Shown here: piece by piece, positions 1-12,900 of the stretch | Position numbering within the stretch: the stretch's first letter is position 1 | How the letters are laid out: each line of letters starts with the position of its first letter | DNA from: Actinernus sp. WN-2022 | Lineage: Eukaryota > Cnidaria > Anthozoa > Actiniaria > Actinernidae | Direction of reading: 5' to 3' | Length of the DNA: 64,000 nucleotides | NCBI GenBank assembly: GCA_030867875.1 | Contig: JAOWCC010000577.1 | Span: 150,652,344 to 150,716,343 of the forward strand | Program-made: the position numbers and the translations under genes | Notes under the pieces: model-generated | Database searches by the model: none | The model's input: only the letters and a program-made list of their open reading frames with translations | What the model was told of the DNA's origin: nothing

Positions 1-417
1 TGATGTTAGGGTTTTTAAATGTAAGGGTTAGGGTTTGGATCAGTTCACAGGAACATTTAAGAAGTATTATTAATATTTCTGTGTTGTTTAGTGATTATAG
101 CCCTAAATAACCCTGATTTAGTGTCAGGACCCTTTGTTTACGGTTAAAGGGTTTTTTGAAAATAATTTTATGTAGGTAAACAATCAGTTTGACCTGGAAT
201 TCAATTTGACCTACATACAGTCATGTACACAGTCTTTACATGTATGTACTACCGAAACCAGTAGTGTCTTTTTCTTTAAATAATAGACAGTATTAAGTGG
301 CATGACACTTAATTCTGGTGATGTATTCACCGAGGAAAAGTGTGCTACTAGACACAAAGGAATATGGTTTCAAATGGTGTTAACTACATGTACTAACTAC
401 TTTGTGCTGTTTTATAG
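1..417 (+). other. Intron sequence upstream of the first visible exon
   Basis: AT-rich sequence ending in a good acceptor at 416-417. A few degenerate TTAGGG-like words occur near the left edge (5-38), too few and irregular to be telomeric. No exon or other element seen. Confidence 0.6.
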
Positions 418-960
418 TTGTGGATGCCTATGCAACATGGTGTGGGCCTTGTAAGGCAATAATCAGTTCTTTTAAGAGGCTAAAAAATGAGTTGGGTGAT
501 GATCTACTACACTTTGCTACGGTAAGGGATACCCGATTGTTAAAATATATTTAATAATATTTAGGACTATACAATCAAGGTCAAGTCCAAGACTTGTCCC
601 ATATGTTTAATATTTCTCTAATAAATTATTAAAAACATTTTTTCACCAGGCTGAAACAAATAACATTGATTCCTTGGAAAAATACAGAATGAAAAGCCAA
701 CCTACATTTCTGTTTTATGCTGTAAGTATAATCATAAACTACTTGAATTTCATTCTCAATTCAATGTTCCCTAGATATGTAAATATTTAGATATAATGGT
801 ACTGAGCCTGATGATCGATGTTTGTACAACTTACAATGCTTAGGGTGGTGTGGTGGTGAACGTTCTTAGAGGTTGTAACTGTCCCATATTACTCAAGACC
901 ATCAAGAAAGAACTGGATAAGGAACATAAAGTGTTGGAAGGGAAAGCTGAGAGAGTTAGA
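418..960 (+). CDS. Exons 1-3: thioredoxin domain
   Basis: Three exons (418-521, 650-721, 844-960) encode the second half of a thioredoxin fold. The redox motif WCGPCK is at residues 7-12, after the usual hydrophobic strand VDAYAT. A later [10 protein letters not shown] stretch holds the conserved cis-proline region, split by the intron at 722-843. Both active-site cysteines are present, so the fold looks redox-competent. All three exons end in phase 0. The first thioredoxin strand and helix must lie in one or more exons before the window; I see no plausible exon in 1-417. Confidence 0.9.
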
Positions 961-3900
961 GTAAGTAAATGTATAATTAATATAATGTGCAAATTATGTA
1001 CATCACAAATTATTGCACATTTACATGTACATGCAAAGTAAGAAAGTGTACTTTACAGGGCTTTCAAAATGCTTTTGAGTAGGAGGTCAACATAGGAAAG
1101 TAGGTGTCTGTGACATAACGCTAAAAGTCAAGTAAAAGTTTCATTGTCTGTTGATAAAGAGAAAATAACTGGTGATGTACCTCGAAGCAACCACCGGTCA
1201 GCTCCAGCTTATTTTGAAAGCTCTGACTTTATGATCCAACTGACAATGATGTGTTGGCCGGCTGTGAACTGATGCATTATCGACAGTTGGCTGACTGATG
1301 GTTGACTGTTGATAATGTGTTCGTAACATGATGGGCAACAGTATAATGGCAAGGTGTTGGGGGACTGTCAGCTGAAAACTTGACAAGTATGTTTTAAAAA
1401 CTACATGTATATACATGTATGCATAATGATTAATGAGTGCTGATCATTGTATCTTGATCTGCTTGCAGTGTTCAGCATGATCATGAGGAGAATGAAAGTG
1501 TGAATGTCATGAATATCATGTTTATTGGATGCATTTCACTCAGGAAAATATAGGCCCCAAAAAAGTGCTGTGAGACTTGTGCTTGCCACAGGCAGCCCAA
1601 GTAGTGCATAAGTGCATTTCCTCTATGAATAATGAATGAATAAACCTTTATTTAAGCAGGGTAGTCCCTTCAGTTACAAAAATGTGACTGCTATCAATAG
1701 GAGCCCTGACAATTAAATTATAACAATTAAACTATTAATAACTATTATAACTGTTATTAAAAAACTTAATTTACAAATATAATTGATCTACATAGAAAAC
1801 TAACAATAGTTAAAACTACCAATAGATTGTAAAACTATTGTGATTTCAATCTATTAAAAATGATGCATCCGTTATAATAAAAAGAGCGTTTAGCAACTTC
1901 AGTGCGCACCTTAGGTAAATGTAATAGATTACTTTGTCTAGTTGTACGGCCGGTGACGTCTCTATTAAAACTAAAATAATTCTTAAAAAACTGTGGGCAG
2001 CGATTGTTAATACTTTTCTTAACGAGTTTAAATACATGACTATCGCGCCTACATTGAAGAGTACATTGTCCAAGGCTCTGTCACTATCGTCATTTTTGTT
2101 ACTATTCTTGCCGCGCGCCTTTGTACAATGTAGTTTCTCTAGAGAGGAGCTGTTTCCCTCTCCACAGCAGGTCCAAACAGTACGTGTCACAGTAGTCGAC
2201 CATAATAGGATGAATGAAAGATGTATATATAATGTTTGCACAATGTGATGTTATATTGTTTCTGACATTCCCACCCTCTTACCGGCTCTTGATAAAACAT
2301 ACTTAACATGGGCATTCCTTGAAATACATTCATCAAAGAGAACTCCTAGATATTTAAATTCATACACACGTTTGATGACATGGCTATTAATCATTAAACT
2401 AAATAAAAACTATCCACACTGGATAGCCTTGCACAGGTCCCAAATAACATAGCTTCAGTTTTCGAGATGTTCAGAAACAAGTTATTGTCATGGAGCCAAG
2501 TTCCAATCAGATTCAGGTCTTCATTAAGCCTCTGTTCGATTGCAGCTACATGTACATTAGCTGCAGAATAGAACAGGACTGTATCATCAGCATACATGTA
2601 CATCAGTATACTACTCCGGACTGCTCTAAATGTGATACCAGTAATATTGTTCAAGCCTAAAATATGGCATTGTTTCTTGGATTTGTGTTCATCACTTGCA
2701 GTTTTAAGGCTTGGATACATATCGCAGGTGTCATGTTGGCTGACAGTTGGCTGACAGTCAACCAACAAGACAGTGTTGGTCGGATCAGAAAACATGTACA
2801 ATTTTCCCATTGGAAGCTTTCCTGCAACCTATAACTAGCCACTGGCTTCGACTTTACATTTATCTATTGTAAACAAAAAAATGTGTAGCTCCATAAATGT
2901 TCAAATGTTCAAATATGAAATATGCCTTTTAATAAATTATATATTAATTATATGGTTTCCTATGATGCATGTGTTACCTTTTTAATTCAAAGTTTGTTGA
3001 CGATGAGGTTCAGAAAGCAGAAGAAGGAGAAGTTGAGGAAGAAAAGACGCCAGAAGAAGAAGAGGAAGAAATTGGTAAAATACTTTTAATTTTACTTTTA
3101 TTATCTACTGTACTGTACATTTGTCAAGTCATTCAAAAAATGGTTGTCAGACCAAAAAATAGCAAGCAACAAACCAAGACTGAAAAGGCTTCTGGTTCTT
3201 ATAAATACAATCCAAAGGACAAACGAAGGTCTGTGTGCAAAATGGATGTAAGTGACCTTTGATCACGTTCTAAATTCTCCCTTACAAAACATAGAAATAG
3301 AAGGAGAATTTAGAATCTGATCAGGAGACACTTATGCCTTTTTTGCACACAGCCCTACAAATACAATATCTATTAATGATCTAATCTAGTATTGACCTTA
3401 CTCATAATGGCATCACTGAGTGAGACCAGTTGTCCCACCTTGTTACAGGAAAGGAAAAACCACAGTTGATTTTATGACACAAAAGAACACAATAGTGCGG
3501 TATGAAAAAATATTTTCGGGATGGCTTCAATTTTGCGTTCTTTGGGACAACTGGCCTTGCTCTGGTACCATTGTTATCAGACTTCTTCCTGCGCAGGCAT
3601 GCATGAGATATGAATGACGTGCATAAGTTGCACATTTTTTATTTTTATTATTGAATGAGTGGTCATGATAAATGTTTACATTTTAATCACTTCTGCTTTT
3701 ATAGTGGCTGAAGAAATGACTCAGAGAATCAGAAGCAGTCATATTGCTGCTGTACAGGAAGCAAAACCTAAAGAGAAAGGTAGTGTTAGGCAGTTAGATT
3801 AGGTACATGTAATGGTAGGCAGCAGGAATGTTGGTGATAATTAATGAATATTTTAGGCAAGTCAAGGTACATGTAGGTCGTATCAAGAAAAGTTATTCAT

Positions 3901-6900
3901 AAAATGAAATTGAAATAAATTTATATACTTTGATGATAGGCTTGGACTTAGAATTCAATGCAATTCCAAAAACTGCAAATTCTTGGAGAACTAGCAATTC
4001 ATGTACTAGCCCAGGACTACCAAGAAATTGAATTGGGCTAGTAAATATTTTCATCTATTAGCTAGTTCAGGGACTTTATTAGCTATTGTCTACATAAATT
4101 TAACTCATAAAAAAAAAATGGCTTAAATTTTTTGAACCAAAATAAATTTACAACCACAACATAAAATCATACATAAATTATAGGTACATTTACATGGCTA
4201 GACTATAAAGTCAGTCAGAACACACCTGCATCCAATAGCTAACCCACTTTTTATATATGCTTCAGTTGTTACGCACAAATTAAATGTTTCAGTATGAGGC
4301 TTCGGGTGAATCAAATTGATTCTCCTTGGAAATAATAAATTTAATTTATCCTGAAGCCTCATACTGAAACTTTGTGCATGATAATTAAGTGAAGCATATA
4401 TCGAAAGCTGACTAACCATAGACCATCTGTTGTTGAACTTTCAGTACACGTTCCCAAGCAAGTCACTGTAGCAATCATCAAGCCAGATGCTGTCAAGGCT
4501 GGGCTGGTTGATGAAATCATTAAGAAGGTTAGTTTACATGTGGTATTTGACTCTATGTATCTAGAATGTATTTAGTTATTTTTTTTATACAGTGAAAGAG
4601 TATAGTTTATTGACATACAAATAATTTAACATGTCGTTCATCATAATTATTTGACAGTATTATTATTTAATAGTAAAGTTGTGGAGCCTATCTAAATTTA
4701 AGGTATGTACAGTATGGACACACACTGCAACATTGCAGGGGATACTACCAGCAATCGTAAAATTGCTCCATGCATTCACCTCTGAAATTGTTGCCTGCAA
4801 TGTTACAGGAACTGTCACAGCATGTGTATTAAACCCCATTTGAAAGGAATTGCCGGCAATGTTTATACATGCAATGTTACAGTGTGTGTCTCAGTACTTT
4901 TACAATTTGGCTGGCTTTTTCGTGTAGCTGGTGGAGTGTGCAAAGTCATTGTCAATAAGTATTGTAATTTACAGAAGTCTAATTTGATATTCAATTTATT
5001 GATGTTTAATTTATTCCAGCAGCTACTGTAAGTTAAATTAATGTTCTCTGTACAAGTGTGACAAGAGGATGAAAAGGTCACTTGATTTACCCTGCTGCAC
5101 TAGGCTTTCCAGAGTGGAGAGGAATGGTCTAGGGAGGTGGGAGAAATGTCCAGAAATTAAACTAGGGAGGCAGGATAATTTAACATAAACGTACATGTAC
5201 AGGGAGGAGGAAGAAATGTTTAAAACTCACTTGGGAGGAGGAGAGAGAAAATTTTGAAAAGGCTAGGGAGGAGAGAGATTTTACTATATACCCATTCCTC
5301 TCTGCTCTTTCCAATCAATTTGTCTTGATCAAGTACTATACTAGCTACCGGTAGGTGCTTTGCTGAACTCTTCCAATTGAAAACTAAATTATTTATTTCA
5401 TACTCTTTTGACAAATTCCAGGTTGAGGAAGCTGGAATAGAGGTCCTTAAAATGGAGGAGAAAACACTAACCAAAGAAGAGGCTGCTGAGTTCTACAAGC
5501 AACATGAGTTGTCAGAACACTTTGAGCAGCTTACAGAGTTCATGTCAAGGTAATGTACTCAGTCAGTGAGGGTTAATTTCATTAAGGTTTGGAGATCATA
5601 GAATTCTCTGGTTACGGGAACTGCTTGATAATCAAGTCTTTGTTGAGTTAGAGCTTGGAAATCACTGTAATGCGAGAGTGCTACGCTGCCAGCTGTTGGA
5701 AGATAAATTATGGGTTACATCCTGTTGGTAAGACTGCAGACAAATACTTCCTTTCCCCATACAAAATATACAAAACTTGAAGCTGATTCTCCTGCAGAGA
5801 CGATATAGTTTACACAGGGGGAAAAGAGAATCAACACACTGACAGAAAATAATTATCACTACACTCCCACTACAGTGACCAGCATATCTCCTTTGCCAAC
5901 CATGGTTTGTTCAGTGTTGTGAGATTTTTGCATAACTTATACGAATCTTAGTGAACCGACCAATCAGCGAGTTCATCAGGATTCTGGACGAAAATACCTC
6001 ATCTGTATGGCATTTCTGGGCTCAAATCGCAGATGTCTCTTGGGGGGCTCACTTTTAGCCCTCAAATAGTGACGGCTGTTTCTGCAGGCTAACTCAGTGG
6101 ACTCCTAATAAATTATTCATTTTTTTTAAAGAATGTCCCTGCCCAAAAACAAGGATGCCTAAAACCAAAATGACCTTTAAGTTGAAGTATTAAACATGGG
6201 CAACATTTTCAATAATTTGTATAAAGTTGCAGAACAAGTCGACCACAGCGTAATGATATTCTTCTCTATTTCTAGTGGCCCTTTGATGACATTGGTACTT
6301 AGCAAGGCTGGTGAGACTCCAGATGCCATAGAGGGGGTCATAGACAATTTCAGGGAGTTAATTGGACCAAAAGATGTCAACATTGCCAAAGAAGAGGCAC
6401 CAGACAGGTAATTGGTTCATGTTTAATAGTCAAGAAAAGCAAAACATTAAAACTTGATTCAGTCAAGACAAGACCATTATTTTTTATTGGTTGTGATGAG
6501 GTGTTACAGTGGAACCTCGATTTAACGAACCTCTATATAACGAAGTCCTCTGTATAACGAACGATATTCTTCAGCCCGGCAAAATTACAAGTAAAATGTA
6601 TGTAACAGAACCTCGATATAACGAAATCCTCGTTATAACGAACACAATCCGGCAGCCCAAACGTAAAATCTACCCCGATATAACGAATAAATGTCAACAC
6701 GCGACAAAAGATGAATGCGGAACAGACCAACAGCGATGAAAATCCTTTAATCCTGTAACAAGAGAACAACCTCTCAGTCAACAGCTCATAATAGATTATA
6801 CTGGCACTATCGAGACATCTCAATACAGATCCGCTTTATCCTCTTTGTCTCTTATTTATATAGTTCTATTAACTTCGTTACAAACCAATTATGAACTATA

Positions 6901-9900
6901 CCTCGATATAACGAACATTTTGGTTGTTTTTCCGCAAATTCGTTATAACGAGGTTTTCGATTTAACGAACCCTCTATATAACGAACCAATTTCCCCAGTC
7001 CCTTTGCACTTCGTTAAATCGAGGTTCCACTGTACATGGGTTTGGGCTCCAATATATTATATAGCTTTTCTAATTTCAAAGTTTTTGAAAATAAATTTAG
7101 CTATGAGTCAGAGCTTTATGTTTTGTTGAGGCTACATAATAGCTACATATAAGTCTGTAAATGAAACTCTATCTTTTCCTATTTTTTTTAAGAGAATTTT
7201 TCTATTTTCCATAATTATAAAGATTACATTCATGCAATTAGAAAGCGTTTTCGTCTTCCATGCAAGATTGACAATTGGGGCATTTTCTAAATTCTGGGCT
7301 GACATAATTATGTTTTATTATAGTGGCCATGTTCAATTTCAAGAATGTGGTCGCTAATTCTAAGTTTGGTTAAGGCTCTTCATTTTTTCTGTGTTTTTAA
7401 CTTCCAATAAAATAATACATTGTAGTTCTCAAATTTATAATTGCTTTTGAATTCTCAGTATGTTTTTAATTTGTTTCTACCAACCTGCAATCTTCATTTT
7501 CTTCATTTATTATTCTCGGGAGATCACTTATAATATATATTTATGTTAAGTGTTGCTGATAACATAAAACCTTGTTTCACACAGTTGTGGCAGTTGAATT
7601 CCAGAGATACAATTGTTTAGTTTTATGAAAGGAAAAAAAATTATCCCCCCCCCCCCCCCAAGAAAAGCATTACACTGTAGTTGATGTTAGCTACATGTAT
7701 ATAATGGACAACATAGCTATCTAAGTGTGGTATTGATTGTCACCATACATGTATCTACAGCCTAAGAGCTATTTATGGTACAGACACTGTGATGAATGCC
7801 ATCCATGGCTGTGACTCGGGCGAAAGTGCAGCCAGGTGAGTACATGATTGCACAGTTCAGTATTTATAAGGAATTTAGTTATATCGTATATTTACTCAGA
7901 ATTACAGTTATTGTGGCTTCAGTCGTTGCAGTCCTTGTGATCCTTCAGATCCACAATCTAGTAGTTAAAAACAACAACTCTGTATTTCTAATGAGACTGG
8001 AAACAACCATGAGGGCTGATCAAAGCCAGGCCCCAGCTAATTCACAGATCGAATTGGAATTTAGTGTGTTGGTTTTTGTGGAGGGAGGAAAACCATAGAA
8101 CCCGGAGAAAACCAGCAAGGGCGAGATACCAACAAACTCATCTCGCATGTGGCGCTGCATCCGGGAATCGAACCTGGGTCACAGAGGTAAGAGGCAAAGA
8201 GCTTAACCAATGTGCCACCCTGCAGCCACCCTGCAGCCACCCTGGCTTTCTTCAGTTGAAGTTTTCATGCCATCTTATGTTACATTTGTGTTTGCAATTA
8301 CTGCAAATGGTTGGACCATTATAATATCAGCTTAGTCTTTTTGTTATCTTCTTGTTGCTAATTAACATAAAGGTGTGGGTTTTGGGGCAGAGTACTAGCA
8401 GTAAGGTAATCGTAATCACTTCAATATTTAACTAAAACAGGGGACTTACATATTCTTACGGTTGCTGCAGAGATGTAGACACTGTTTTTTATTTTCCTTT
8501 TCCTTGATGTACTGTACGTAGCACATATTGTTTCCTCCATCGCTCTTGCCATCTATTATTTCCAAGCAGTCCTGCTTACATATATATACAGTATATAGAT
8601 ATTTATTTATTTATAAGATAAACACTGGGAAGATCCTAAGAACGCGCGATTTCATTGGATGCTAGGCATGCACCATTTTTTATGGTGCACGGCTGGAAAA
8701 ATCAAAACAAACCCACAGCCTTTTCCTTTTTCCGAATTTTGTGCCGCTGAAACATGCACCGAAAAGTCATGGAAGCCTGTAAAGAAACTGAAGTTTTCGA
8801 AGAAATCCCTGAAGTTTTCGAAGAAAACTCTGACTGTCCAGTTGTCGAACCCGCAAAAAGCCGTTTTGCAAAATTAGACGAACAAGAATTAAACAAACTT
8901 GTATCAAATTCGTACGCGAAGTCGACAAAATCAAACACTAAATGGGTTGTAAAGACTTTTGAAGGTAAGAAAGCCAATGCTTTAACTGGGAAAAAGGTAT
9001 TTTCCTTCATGAATTATTAGAAAAATAAATAAAACCAAAGTAAAAAGTTGCAAGAAATGACTGACCTCAAGCTGGACGAGAACTTGCGATGTTTCTCCGC
9101 TGAAGCATGGACTGCCAATGGAGAAGAATAAAGTATATTGTATAGTATCCCTTCTGGGCTTCCGGAATTCCACAGAGTGGTTTCTAAATGAGAACGGACG
9201 TTCCTTGAAGCTAAGCAAGAACCCCATTTTCCAGTGGAGCAACAAAATGCTAGACTTGCAGCTCAAGCCGGCCAACCGACGGGAAGGGAAGGAGCGAGGC
9301 GTGGAGCACATAACACTGATAAGCAAAGACGACTTAAGGACGGTGGCCCCTAATACAAGAGTTTTTTCTTCTTTTTATGACCATATGGGCATTTTAGGTC
9401 ACGTACAGGGCTATCAAAATCTCACAAAAAAATAGGGGGTAACCATGCATTTTTCAGAGATAATCAAGGTTAAATGTCGTAAAAAAATGCTGACTCAGCA
9501 CTTTTTAATAAATGAAAAAATATTTTTTATTTTCCAAGAATGAAGCGTGATTTATCTAAATATGAGTCAGAAGACTCGAAATGGGGGTGTCCTCACTATA
9601 GGTAACAGCTTAATTACTTAAGGCCACGTTAATGGATTATTTAAATAAATATTAATTGTGTCAGTACCATAATCGACTTTGACAGGTATCCAATTTCGGT
9701 TAAAAATTCAATGATAATCAGATTTCTCTCTAAAATAAAATATATCCAAACGCTAAACTGTCTTTCTGCTTTAATTTTATAACATAAATAACAGGGGTCA
9801 CCGTGCGTTTTAAAAAGTTACGAAGGCCGGAGTCTTATTTTTGCCGCCTATTTCTGACGACCTTGACAATTTTATACTAAGCCCTCCCTGGCGAGTTTAA

Positions 9901-12900
9901 CATTTGTCTTATTGAGTGTTGCATGGTGGGATCTTCAATATGGCGGCGAACTCGCTTCGTTCAAAATTGCAGGATTTGCGCGCAGATCGCGAGTTGATTC
10001 CGCCTCCGGCTCCGAAATACGTTGCTTCAGCCAAGTTCGCTGAGAGAATTTACCGTTCCGCTTTCTTTTTGTCCTTTGAGAGATGTACTCATTTTATCCA
10101 GGCAGGATAATGTCAAAAAAAAAAAACGTGGAAAAAAATGAGGTCAACGCATTTCCCAAGCCACTGACAAAATGTTGCGATTTTTATTCTATTTCCACAA
10201 TGAAGCTTACGTGACTACGGGTCGACTCGCGGGACACCCGTACTGAGGCTTATGCGCAGAAAATATGCGCACTAGCAATAGGGGCCACCGTCCTTAAACA
10301 GGCTAGCAGGAGAAAATGCTGTTTTGCCGTTTTAGGGAAAAAGGTTGACAAGTGGCATTTTTGAAAATACCAGCCTTATATTTTGGCTACTTTTGAATAA
10401 AGAAATTGAAGAAAAATGCAGACTTTTTCAACAAAAACTAAAGAATTTGGGTCTTTCTTCAGGGAGTACATAAATTTATGCTTTCCTTTGCCATCTGGGA
10501 ATCCATAAATTTATGCTTTCCTTCATCAGTGTGGGAATCCATAAATTTATGCCTTCCTCGGTAATAGGTAAATTTCAATAATCATTTAATTTGTTACAAT
10601 TTCCAACTTTTAACTGAAAACATACTTTAAAAAAATCAAACTAGTAAGAATAAAGGGAACCAACTTGAAGAATATTATGATCTGGAAGGACTTTTTGGTA
10701 AATGGTAAAATGGCACTTTCACCTGCTAGGCTGTTTTAGTGAAACTGAAACAAAGTCCAGCATTCTCAGTCAGCCATCCTTCCACCTTGTTAAATGCTGT
10801 GTGGTTTTACGTTATGCTGCACTGGTGTAGACGTGGAAGAGAAGGGCAGTGAGAGCTGACATGGCAGAGTTTCGCCTTCGCCAGAGAGCCAACTCCAGCA
10901 CTGTTCGATGGTCTTGTCCGGCAGCTTTCAGAAAGAAAATATTCCTTCTTTGAGGGCTCCAATGGAAGAAGGGTCAGTAAGCCTTCCCAGTCATCAAAAT
11001 ATGCCAACTTCAAGCTTCCTGGAAGTTCCACTGCACTTGTCCAACTCAACAGCAGCTCCATCCATGAATTCCTTCCCTTCTGGCATTTTCAATGCTTGCA
11101 CTATCCAAAACGTGCACATTAACTTCTCTAGTGCTGAACAGAACTCTTAAACTAGGGTTTGTCTTTGCTTGTCAGAACATTTTTGTCATTTTAGCAGTTT
11201 AAAACTTAGATTCAAGCTTCGATTTGCTGTAGCTTGTGAATTTCTTTCCCAAAAGCTCAATGGATCCTTCGATGTGAGCTTAGGTTCAAGCTGGTCCAAT
11301 CAGAGAGCAGTATCAGTTGTCAAAACTGTCAATCATGTCATTTTGCATTACTTTTTTTAACCATGAATTTCGCTCATGTTCAAAGCCCTGCCCGCTTGAC
11401 CATATAACGTTTTTCGACTTTTTATATAATAAAATAAATAGAAGATGCATGGCTTTCTATGTTCTATACAAAAATGATGCACTTCTGAGCTCTTGAAATG
11501 CAGCTGAATGCACTCGCCATCGCTCGTGAATCCACTTGCTAGCATTTCAAGAGCTCAGGCGTGCATCATTAATTTTTTGTATAGAACATAGAAAGCCAAC
11601 TTCTATTTGTTAAATATATATATCTAGCATGTTTTCACAAAAGGGGGTTTTAGGTTCTAGGGCTCCTTTTGTGGAAACAGCGTAGATCTTGTGTGCCTTT
11701 AAGCTTTAAAAGCCAGTTACTCGTGTTTTTGCCGCTTTCTTGAAAGGGCAAATGACAGTTTACGACTTTTCTGGCCTTTCTTTCCAATAATTGATCTGTA
11801 GGTATTTTATGAGGGTGGTGTGGGGTGGGGAGGAGTAGTTCAAAAAAATTCGCGAAAAACCAACTTTGCCTGACGTATGGCGCAACGATTTGCTTAGTGA
11901 AAGATGTACATTTTCCACTAGGTCTGAGAAAAAAGGTGCATTTTTGGGATCAAAACGTTGAAAAGTGAGTTACTGGCTTTTAAAGCCAACAAGTACGCAT
12001 TAATTTACTTGTGTAACCTAAATTTCAAAGTGGCGCCATTTCTCGACCTTTTAATGGATTTCGATGCACTATACGGCAATACAACGGCCTCTTCCTGTAC
12101 TTTCAGACTGGCGTGCCAGTTTTGCCCTATTTGGAGTAGAAAATCCGAAAATGTGTTTTTTTGTAACCTAACCTTAATCTCTCAAAGTTACTTGTGTACC
12201 CTAATATCTTCAAAGTGGCGCCATTTCTCGAGCTTTCAATGGATTTCGATGCACTATACGGCAATACAACGTTCTCTTCATGTAGATTGCGTTTAATGGA
12301 TGGAAGTTTCCTGTATTTTGAGTAACAATACCAGAAAAAGGCCTTTTTCTAACCTAAGCATAACCTCTAGGTCTCAAATAAAGAAATTATGGGATAGATC
12401 TCACACAAGTAAATTATGGGATAGAAAGGCCATTAAAGTCTTCAACTGTCATTTGCCGTTTCAAGAAAACGGCAAAAACACGAGTTACTGGCTTTTAAAG
12501 CTAAAGGCACACAAGATCTAGCATGTTTTCACAAAAGGGGGTTTTAGGTTCTAGGGCTCCTTTTGTGGAAACAGCGTAGATCTTGTGTGCCTTTAAGCTT
12601 TAAAAGCCAGTTACTCGTGTTTTTGCCGCTTTCTTGAAAGGGCAAATGACAGTTTACGACTTTTCTGGCCTTTCTTTCCAATAATTGATCTGTAGGTATT
12701 TTATGAGGGTGGTGTGGGGTGGGGAGGAGTAGTTCAAAAAAATTCGCGAAAAACCAACTTTGCCTGACGTATGGCGCAACGATTTGCTTAGTGAAAGATG
12801 TACATTTTCCACTAGGTCTGAGAAAAAAGGTGCATTTTTGGGATCAAAACGTTGAAAAGTGAGTTACTGGCTTTTAAAGCCAACAAGTACGCATTAATTT

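Larger units (their letters stand above)
8754..11150 (+). pseudogene. Crypton/KIAA1958-like tyrosine recombinase relic
   Basis: Pieces in order on the plus strand: a start region with [16 protein letters not shown] and [16 protein letters not shown] (8754-9000); a second piece with [18 protein letters not shown] and PISKDDL-like text (about 9060-9337); after an inserted element, [17 protein letters not shown] (about 10795-10855); then a C-terminal piece with [10 protein letters not shown] and [13 protein letters not shown] (10908-11150). Order and motifs are those of the Crypton-derived recombinase family (DUF3504, KIAA1958/QRICH1-like) frequent in cnidarians. The catalytic core between the third and fourth pieces is missing. 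Family assignment is from memory of its motifs. Confidence 0.55.

Noticed and set aside
1..40. Telomeric repeat at the left edge
   Set aside because: Only a few degenerate TTAGGG-like words, not a regular array.
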